Shown here piece by piece: positions 1-3,994 of a DNA stretch of 5,767 nucleotides; the stretch's first letter is position 1; every line of letters begins with the position of its first letter. The notes beneath the pieces are model-generated. The model was not told the DNA's origin. It ran no database searches and was given only the letters and a program-made list of their open reading frames with translations. This DNA is from Alkaliphilus sp. (lineage in GTDB: Bacteria; Bacillota; Clostridia; Peptostreptococcales; Natronincolaceae), in contig JALNXC010000103.1 in NCBI GenBank assembly GCA_023230535.1, forward strand, positions 1-5,767, in the 5' to 3' direction. Position numbers and translations under genes: made by a program.

Positions 1-134
1 AAAAGTGCTTTTTCACACAGCCTGACGTTTCGTTTGGCACCTTTTCTTATCGGTGATTTATCTTGCGGCATAATTAAGAATATATCAGTCTGCGTGGTAA
101 TTGTTACTCTGAGCATTAACGAAGAGTCTCCCGT
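1..134. other. Unassigned region without a supported gene
   Basis: No gene can be supported here. The + frame beginning at base 1 stays open to a TGA at 193-195, but it runs straight into the heptamer repeat and has no recognisable protein character. On the - strand a frame begins at an ATG (71 to 69) and leaves the window after 23 codons; no Shine-Dalgarno precedes it, and the peptide (MPQDKSPIRKGAK...) is basic and unfamiliar. The segment could be the edge of a dispersed intergenic repeat or the flank of a gene outside the window. A short hairpin at 106-127 is listed separately. Confidence 0.4.
106..127. repeat. Short hairpin resembling a common dispersed bacterial repeat
   Basis: ACTCT at 106-110 pairs with AGAGT at 123-127 around a 12-base loop. 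The sequence ACTCTGAGC...CGAAGAGTCTC resembles the very common dispersed repeat ACTCTGAGCGAAGCGAAGAG. Translations of that repeat give the well-known spurious HPERSEG-type peptides. The match is by eye and imperfect in the centre (ATTA where the usual form has GAAG-like bases). Confidence 0.35.
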
Positions 135-190
135 TTCTCACTCCTCATTTCCCACCTCTCACCTCTCACTTCTCACTTCTCACCTCTCAT
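135..190. repeat. Eight tandem heptamers, consensus YTCTCAC
   Basis: The stretch divides exactly into eight 7-base units: TTCTCAC, TCCTCAT, TTCCCAC, CTCTCAC, CTCTCAC, TTCTCAC, TTCTCAC, CTCTCAT. Units 4-8 are nearly uniform and units 2-3 are decayed. The + strand is almost pure pyrimidine apart from one A per unit. The array ends one base before the -35 box of the mrp promoter, so copy-number change by slippage would alter the DNA directly upstream of that promoter. It encodes nothing recognisable. Confidence 0.85.
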
Positions 191-191
191 A

Positions 192-219
192 TTGACATAT
201 GTCACATATTATATATAAT
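192..219 (+). promoter_or_regulatory. Consensus sigma-A-type promoter for mrp
   Basis: A perfect TTGACA (192-197) is followed after 16 bases by a perfect TATAAT (214-219). Transcription would start near 226, giving a leader of about 100 bases before the mrp ATG at 327. A 12-base palindrome overlaps the -35 box, which suggests the promoter is controlled and not simply constitutive. Confidence 0.75.
193..204. promoter_or_regulatory. Operator-like palindrome over the -35 box
   Basis: TGACATATGTCA is a perfect 12-base dyad centred in the promoter. It covers five bases of the -35 hexamer and the start of the spacer, a typical place for a dimeric repressor to block RNA polymerase. No regulator gene lies in the window, so the binding protein is unknown. 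Part of the symmetry comes from the TGACA of the -35 box, so chance cannot be excluded. Confidence 0.45.
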
Positions 220-231
220 AGTATTTGTAAA

Positions 232-255
232 GAAATGCATTTATAAATGCATTTC
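232..255. promoter_or_regulatory. Perfect 24-base palindrome in the mrp leader
   Basis: The 24 bases centred at 243/244 read the same on both strands: GAAATGCAT, then TTATAA, then ATGCATTTC. If transcription starts near 226, the RNA would begin with a 9-bp stem and 6-base loop about six bases from its 5' end. It could be a protective 5' stem-loop or a second operator downstream of the start site. No U-tract follows, so it is not a standard terminator. Confidence 0.5.
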
Positions 256-326
256 CGGTAAAAATAAGTTATAATAATATTATCGTTTACAAAAGATATC
301 AATTGATTTAAAAAGGAGATTAAAAC

Positions 327-1169
327 ATGAGCGAAAAATGTGATCAAAATTGCGAAAGTTGTAGTGCAAGGAGCGGTGAAGGTACGGAGAAAAAAACAGA
401 TTTTGTCGCACAACCTCACGAGCTCAGTAACGTAAAGAATATCATTGGCGTTTTGAGTGGCAAAGGTGGGGTGGGAAAATCCATTGTAACCTCCATGCTT
501 GCTGTAACAATGAATAGAATGGGATATAAAACGGCTATTCTTGATGCTGATATTACCGGGCCCTCCATTCCTAAAATTTTTGGTTTAAAAGGGAAAGCAG
601 AAGGAGATTCTCGGGGGATATTTCCTATCAAAAGTAGTACGGGGATAGATATCATGTCGATTAATTTAGTTTTAGACAGCGATACGGATCCCGTTATTGT
701 GAGGGGACCGCTTATTTCAAGTACTGTCAAACAATTCTGGACAGATGTCATGTGGGGCGATATAGATTTCATGTTTGTCGATATGCCGCCGGGCACGGGT
801 GATGTTCCGCTAACCGTATTTCAATCCATAACTGTAGATGGAATTATTGTTGTAACCTCTCCCCAGGAGCTTGTATCGATGATTGTATCTAAGGCAGTCA
901 GAATGGCTGAAATTATGGATGTTTCCATTATCGGTTTGGTAGAAAACATGTCATATTTTACATGTCCCGATAACGGGAAGGACTATAAAGTGTTTGGCGA
1001 AAGCCACATAGATGAAGTTGCGGAAAAACATAATTTGAAAGTTCTTGCTAAATTACCGATTGACCCCAAAATATCGGAAGCATGTGATAAGGGCGAAATA
1101 GAATTATATGATGGAAATTGGGTTGACCCTGTTGCAAAAATATTGGAAGAAATGGGAGAAGTACGTTAA
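327..1169 (+). CDS. mrp: Mrp/NBP35-family P-loop ATPase, iron-sulfur cluster carrier
   Basis: This 280-residue cytosolic protein belongs to the Mrp/ApbC/NBP35 family of ParA-like P-loop ATPases, which carry and transfer [4Fe-4S] clusters to apoproteins. The deviant Walker A is SGKGGVGKS at 44-52, followed by DADITGPSIP at 73-82 and Walker B with FVDMPPGTGD at 150-159. A Cys-rich N-terminus has C5, C9 and C12. The ATG follows AAGGAG (313-318) by eight bases, which fixes the start. Oddities: the fourth N-terminal Cys expected in clostridial relatives would fall at residue 16, which is Ser (codon AGC, one base from Cys TGC). The usual CPxC cluster motif reads CPDN at 213-216, so its second Cys is missing. 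Only five Cys remain (5, 9, 12, 213, 253). In anaerobes mrp often lies near NifX-like genes; none is seen here. Family assignment is secure; cluster binding by this copy is less so. Confidence 0.93.
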   Translation: MSEKCDQNCESCSARSGEGTEKKTDFVAQPHELSNVKNIIGVLSGKGGVGKSIVTSMLAVTMNRMGYKTAILDADITGPSIPKIFGLKGKAEGDSRGIFPIKSSTGIDIMSINLVLDSDTDPVIVRGPLISSTVKQFWTDVMWGDIDFMFVDMPPGTGDVPLTVFQSITVDGIIVVTSPQELVSMIVSKAVRMAEIMDVSIIGLVENMSYFTCPDNGKDYKVFGESHIDEVAEKHNLKVLAKLPIDPKISEACDKGEIELYDGNWVDPVAKILEEMGEVR

Positions 1170-1172
1170 ATA

Positions 1173-1383
1173 AGGGCGGATCCATGTATCCGTCTCGTTT
1201 ATATTTTGTTCAAATAGTAGGGGCGGACCCGTGTGCCCGCTCTGTTTACATTTTGTTCAGGTGGTAGGGGCGGACCCGTGTGCCCGCTCTGTTTACATTT
1301 TGTTCAGGTGGTAGGGGCGGACCCGTGTGTCCGCCTTGTTCATATTTTGTTCAAGTAGTAGGGGCGGACCCGTGTGTCCGCCC
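1173..1383. repeat. 47-bp tandem repeat, 4 units plus a 23-base fifth, each with a hairpin
   Basis: Units start at 1173, 1220, 1267, 1314 and 1361, an exact 47-base period. Units 2 and 3 are identical over all 47 bases; units 1 and 4 differ at scattered positions; unit 5 stops after the hairpin. Each unit opens with an inverted repeat such as GGGCGGAC/GTCCGCCC around a 6-base loop (1362-1383 in unit 5), followed in units 1-4 by a T-rich spacer containing ATTTTGTTCA. Unit 1 has a T-A pair at the loop-closing position where the others have C-G, plus two G-T pairs, so pairing is kept. Units 2 and 3 carry one A-C mismatch. The array starts three bases after the mrp stop. It resembles dispersed palindromic (REP/MITE-like) intergenic elements amplified in tandem, and the hairpins may also end mrp transcription. 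It is not a CRISPR, because the spacers repeat too. Confidence 0.92.
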
Positions 1384-1484
1384 TAACTTCCTTATATGAT
1401 TTCTTAATAAAAAATGTTTAATTTTAAAATACTATGTTTAGGGTATACATAATAAACAAAGACATTAAACAGTTTTTTAAAATT

Positions 1485-1489
1485 GGAGG
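1485..1489 (+). promoter_or_regulatory. Shine-Dalgarno that sets the baeRF start
   Basis: GGAGG at 1485-1489 lies eight bases before the ATG at 1498. A longer in-frame reading from a TTG at 1483 would place the start codon on the Shine-Dalgarno itself, so that start is rejected. The ATG at 1501 is possible but spaced less well (11 bases). Confidence 0.8.
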
Positions 1490-1497
1490 GGATTAAG

Positions 1498-2643
1498 ATG
1501 ATGTATGAGATAACCGATATTTTTTCGAACGATATTATGTATGAAGAAGAGGGGCCTCTTATTTCGTTATATCAACCAACTCACAGGAAAAGGCCCGATA
1601 ATAAACAGGATATCATAAGATTTAAGAATCTTGTTCAAAGAATAGAAAATTCTTTGAAGCAAAAATATCCTAAAAGAGAAATCCCTGAATTACTTAAACC
1701 TTTTAAACAGTTAGTCGAAGATAAATTATTTTGGAATAGTACAACCGATGGTTTAGCCATACTGGCAAATAGAAACAGATGTGTAGTTTATAAATTGGAG
1801 CGCCCGGTAGAGGAATTATCGGTGGTGGCAAATAGCTGGCATATAAAACCTCTAATCAGGGCCTTTCAGTCTGCAGGGAAATTTCATATTTTGGGATTAA
1901 ACAGAAAGAAATTTGCCTTGTATGAAGGTAATAGATATGGATTTAGGGAGGTTGAGATAGATCCGGATGTTCCAAGGACCATAAATGAGGTATTGGGTGA
2001 TGAATATTCGGAACCTTATCTGTCATTGGGAACATATGCGGGAGCCGGTAAAGCTATGTTCCACGGACATGGGGGGAGACAGAACGAAACAGATAAAGAT
2101 ACCGAAAAATATTTTAGATATGTGGACAGGTTTATTTTAGATACTTATTCTAATCCGACAAGAACACTGTTGATTTTAGTATCACTTGATGCACATCAGG
2201 GATTATTTAGAAATATAACTAAAAATCCTTATTTAATAGACGAAGGAGTAAGGGTAAATTACGAGACCCTTTTGATAGAAGATTTGAGAGAAGCTGCTTG
2301 GAAGGTAATAGAATCGTATTATCTCGAAAAAACAAGAAAACTGGTGGATAGATTTAACTTACAGAGATCTAAATTTTTGGGTTCCGACATTTTAGGTGAG
2401 GTCGCCAGATTGGTTTTCGAGGGCAGGGTAGACACGCTCATCATAGAAGCGGACAGAATAGAGCCGGGAAGGATAGATGAAAAGACCGGCAGGATAGAAG
2501 AAGGGGACTTGGAGGATCCGGAAATCAATGATGTATTAAATGATTTAGCAAGGATGGTATATAGGAACAAAGGCGAGGTAATTATACTTCCTAAAGAGAG
2601 AATGCCGAGCGAAACGGGAGTGGCGGCGATATACAGATATTAA
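1498..2643 (+). CDS. Bacterial archaeo-eukaryotic release factor-like protein (baeRF)
   Basis: This 381-residue soluble protein looks like a member of the baeRF families, bacterial relatives of eRF1/pelota/Vms1 proposed to act in ribosome rescue or translation quality control; the biochemical role is largely unproven. The N-terminal part has GPLISLYQPT at 19-28 and FWNSTTDGLAIL at about 79-90. The middle has a glycine/histidine stretch HGHGGRQ at 189-195, then YFRYVDRFI at 205-213, where eRF1-type proteins carry the GGQ loop. The C-terminal L7Ae-like domain has VDTLIIEADR near 311-320 and ends in the characteristic MPSETGVAAIYRY at 369-381. The length suits the family. GGRQ is not the canonical GGQ, so peptidyl-tRNA hydrolysis cannot be assumed. 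I would guess family 3, with low certainty on the number. I find no clear promoter between the repeat array and the gene. It stands alone between mrp and the purC unit. Confidence 0.75.
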   Translation: MMYEITDIFSNDIMYEEEGPLISLYQPTHRKRPDNKQDIIRFKNLVQRIENSLKQKYPKREIPELLKPFKQLVEDKLFWNSTTDGLAILANRNRCVVYKLERPVEELSVVANSWHIKPLIRAFQSAGKFHILGLNRKKFALYEGNRYGFREVEIDPDVPRTINEVLGDEYSEPYLSLGTYAGAGKAMFHGHGGRQNETDKDTEKYFRYVDRFILDTYSNPTRTLLILVSLDAHQGLFRNITKNPYLIDEGVRVNYETLLIEDLREAAWKVIESYYLEKTRKLVDRFNLQRSKFLGSDILGEVARLVFEGRVDTLIIEADRIEPGRIDEKTGRIEEGDLEDPEINDVLNDLARMVYRNKGEVIILPKERMPSETGVAAIYRY

Positions 2644-2653
2644 TCGAAAAGGT

Positions 2654-2682
2654 TTGGTTATTTACGGCGCTTATATTATAAT
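2654..2682 (+). promoter_or_regulatory. Possible promoter for the small ORF-purC unit
   Basis: TTGGTT (2654-2659) and a perfect TATAAT (2677-2682) are separated by 17 bases. The -35 box matches only its first three bases. The -10 box lies inside a 14-base AT palindrome (2672-2685). Transcription would begin near 2689, so the hairpin at 2742-2760 would be in the leader of the downstream unit. Confidence 0.35.
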
Positions 2683-2741
2683 ATAGATGAATAAACCGAA
2701 CATCTGATAAAAAACACGGTCCGGGAATCATGATCGGATAG

Positions 2742-2760
2742 GGGTGGGCTTTGCCCGCCC
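2742..2760. repeat. Solo GC-rich hairpin related to the 47-bp array hairpins
   Basis: GGGTGGGC (2742-2749), loop TTT, GCCCGCCC (2753-2760) gives an 8-bp stem with one G-T pair. With its flank it reads TAGGGG...CCGCCC, the same frame of bases as the array hairpins TAGGGGCGGAC...GTCCGCCC, so it may be a single copy of the same dispersed family. GTTTGTATAT follows, a weak U-tract, so it could also act as a terminator for the baeRF gene or an attenuator before the next unit. Confidence 0.6.
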
Positions 2761-2779
2761 GTTTGTATATCTAATAATC

Positions 2780-2785
2780 AAGGAG
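2780..2785 (+). promoter_or_regulatory. Shine-Dalgarno that sets the small-protein start
   Basis: AAGGAG at 2780-2785 is nine bases before the GTG at 2795. A longer in-frame reading from a GTG at 2744 would start inside the hairpin at 2742-2760 and has no Shine-Dalgarno, so the downstream GTG is preferred. Confidence 0.7.
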
Positions 2786-2794
2786 TGGAAAAAA

Positions 2795-2932
2795 GTGAAG
2801 TATTTTTTAGCATTTGTGCTTTTGGCAACATTTATAGCCAGAAAAAAATTACTGCGCATGTTAGAGAATGAGAGCAGAGCCGACAAGGATATGACAGATT
2901 CGGTACTGCCAAAAGATAAACCGCGAAAATAA
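2795..2932 (+). CDS. Small single-span membrane protein of unknown function
   Basis: I do not recognise this 45-residue protein. It starts with GTG behind a good Shine-Dalgarno. Residues 2-15 (KYFLAFVLLATFIA) form one short hydrophobic helix, followed immediately by RKK and a highly charged tail ending in KDKPRK. By the positive-inside rule the tail should be cytoplasmic, giving an N-out anchored peptide. There is no signal-peptidase-like site. It ends 20 bases before purC, whose Shine-Dalgarno lies in that gap, so the two are probably co-transcribed. The link to purine synthesis is not evident. The main doubt is whether so short a frame is expressed; start codon, Shine-Dalgarno and hydrophobic pattern favour it. 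Confidence 0.6.
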   Translation: MKYFLAFVLLATFIARKKLLRMLENESRADKDMTDSVLPKDKPRK

Positions 2933-2952
2933 GGGCATAAAGGAGTTAAAAC

Positions 2953-3639
2953 ATGAAACTTATCTATAGGGGTAAAACGAAAGATGTATATGATTCGGAA
3001 AATGGCAATTATTTGCTCAAATTTAAGGATGATGTGACGGGAGAAGACGGCAAATTTGATCCGGGAGCAAATGTGGCCGGATTAACCATAGAAGGAATGG
3101 GTAAATCCGGGCTCAGATTGACAAAGTATTTTTTTGAAATATTAGAAGATAGGGGCATACCTACACACTATGTCAATGCGGACATTGAGGAGGCTACCAT
3201 GACGGTAAAACCGGCTACCATGTTCGGCAAGGGAGTCGAGGTTATTTGCCGATATAGGGCGGTAGGCAGTTTTTTGCGCCGTTATGGGATGTATGCGGAG
3301 GAAGGGCAGGAACTGGATTCTTTTGTTGAATTTACGCTCAAGGATGATGAACGCAATGACCCTCCCATATCGATAGACGGGCTGCATATGTTGGGAATAT
3401 TGACGAGGGAAGAGTACAAGATCATAGAGGACCTGACTAAAAAAATATGTAATATAATAAAAGAAGAATTGGCTGAAAAAGGTATAGAACTCTACGATAT
3501 TAAACTGGAATTTGGCAGAATCGGGGAAAAGGGCGAGATTGTCCTGATAGATGAAATTTCAGGCGGGAATATGAGGGTATATAAAGATGGAAAATATATA
3601 GAGCCGTTACAGTTAGAAAAATTAATATTGGCTGATTGA
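2953..3639 (+). CDS. purC: SAICAR synthetase (phosphoribosylaminoimidazole-succinocarboxamide synthase)
   Basis: This 228-residue enzyme (EC 6.3.2.6) joins CAIR and aspartate using ATP to make SAICAR in cytosolic purine synthesis. Family landmarks in order: YRGKTKDVY at 5-13 (nucleotide-binding strand-turn), FKDDVTGEDGK at 24-34, GIPTHYV at 68-74, VEVICRYRAVGS at 95-106 (the first family signature, usually VEVVVRN..AAGS), FTLKDDERNDPPI at 127-139, YDIKLEFG at 181-188 (second signature) and LIDEISGGNMRVY at 198-210. It is slightly shorter than typical bacterial PurC (about 235-240) but complete. The ATG at 2953 follows AGGAG (2941-2945) by seven bases. Variations include ISGGNMR where most have ISPD(T/N)xR. 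No other purine gene is in the window, so it is not within a visible pur operon; its only close partner is the small membrane protein upstream. Confidence 0.93.
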   Translation: MKLIYRGKTKDVYDSENGNYLLKFKDDVTGEDGKFDPGANVAGLTIEGMGKSGLRLTKYFFEILEDRGIPTHYVNADIEEATMTVKPATMFGKGVEVICRYRAVGSFLRRYGMYAEEGQELDSFVEFTLKDDERNDPPISIDGLHMLGILTREEYKIIEDLTKKICNIIKEELAEKGIELYDIKLEFGRIGEKGEIVLIDEISGGNMRVYKDGKYIEPLQLEKLILAD

Positions 3640-3739
3640 TGAAAACATTGGGCTGGTTCTGTTAAATAGGTCAATTAAGGCGGAAAACTTACAGGGTTAA
3701 AATTTATAGTTTGCTAAAAAAGCATATTTTAATTCTGAT

Positions 3740-3790
3740 ATACTTCCTTAGGGTGGATAGATTAGAAAATCCGATATCGATAGGGAGTAT
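3740..3790. terminator. Nested inverted repeat, possible purC-unit terminator or RNA structure
   Basis: ATACTTCCT (3740-3748) pairs with AGGGAGTAT (3782-3790) through nine pairs, one of them G-T. An inner stem pairs TGGAT (3754-3758) with ATCCG (3769-3773), again with one G-T. A T-rich stretch (TTCTATTTTG) follows. It begins about 100 bases after the purC stop. The outer stem encloses a large imperfect interior, so this is not a classical compact terminator; it could be another structured leader or chance. Confidence 0.3.
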
Positions 3791-3851
3791 TTCTATTTTG
3801 TATTGCTAAAAACAGGGTCATTTTATTTTTTGGATTTTTGGATAAACAATC

Positions 3852-3880
3852 TGGATATTTAGTAAAAAATGATATAGAAT
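3852..3880 (+). promoter_or_regulatory. Possible promoter for the exporter unit
   Basis: TGGATA (3852-3857, four matches to TTGACA) and TAGAAT (3875-3880, five matches to TATAAT) are spaced by 17 bases. A start near 3887 would place the 10-codon frame at 3937 and the exporter gene on one transcript with a leader of about 110 bases. No MarR or TetR gene is next to it. Confidence 0.35.
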
Positions 3881-3936
3881 TTATGTTTGAATAGTGTAAA
3901 GTGTTTGTAGAGAAAATAGGAAGAAAGGAATAAATT

Positions 3937-3969
3937 GTGAAACTGCTTAAATTAGAAGTCCGACATTGA
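3937..3969 (+). CDS. Possible 10-residue leader peptide before the ABC exporter
   Basis: A GTG at 3937 preceded by AAAGGA (3924-3929, seven bases away) opens a 10-codon frame, MKLLKLEVRH, ending in TGA at 3967-3969, 25 bases before the exporter ATG. Its last codons include CCGA (3960-3963), which can pair with TCGG (3980-3983) at the edge of the exporter Shine-Dalgarno (GGGAG, 3982-3986). In Bacillus subtilis the similar exporter BmrCD is controlled by a translated leader, so a leader role is plausible. The frame is extremely short. It also resembles the exporter's own start (MSKLLKFLK), so it may be a decayed duplicate or chance. Confidence 0.3.
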   Translation: MKLLKLEVRH

Positions 3970-3994
3970 GAAATTTTTATCGGGAGATGATTAC

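Larger units (their letters stand above)
3640..3936. other. AT-rich gap after purC
   Basis: No gene is supported in this stretch; all frames on both strands are broken by stops, the longest start-led - strand peptides being about 20 residues. It contains a repeated TTGCTAAAAA (3711-3720 and 3803-3812), a nested inverted repeat (3740-3790) and a possible promoter (3852-3880). An AT-only inverted repeat TTAAAAT (3697-3703) / ATTTTAA (3726-3732) is also present but weak. Compared with the tight spacing elsewhere, this long gap separates the purC unit from the exporter unit. Confidence 0.6.

Noticed and set aside
1..71. A - strand ATG frame leaving the left edge (MPQDKSPIRKG...)
   Set aside because: No Shine-Dalgarno, only 23 codons visible and no recognisable motif; it cannot be told from chance.
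1..195. A + frame open from the window edge to a TGA at 193-195
   Set aside because: Its last third is only the translated heptamer repeat, and the rest looks like no known protein end; AT- and CT-rich repeats often lack stops by chance.
180..419. A 79-codon - strand frame across the mrp promoter and leader
   Set aside because: It overlaps a consensus promoter, a palindrome and the 5' end of mrp on the other strand, and its product is low-complexity and hydrophobic with no family character.
1173..1383. The 47-bp array as a CRISPR
   Set aside because: The whole unit repeats, including the part that would be spacer; units 2 and 3 are identical and no cas gene is present.
1483..1497. TTG at 1483 as the start of the baeRF gene
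   Set aside because: The TTG lies on the Shine-Dalgarno GGAGG itself and no other ribosome site precedes it.
2744..2794. GTG at 2744 as the start of the small membrane protein
   Set aside because: It lies inside the GC-rich hairpin, has no Shine-Dalgarno, and a better placed GTG follows at 2795.
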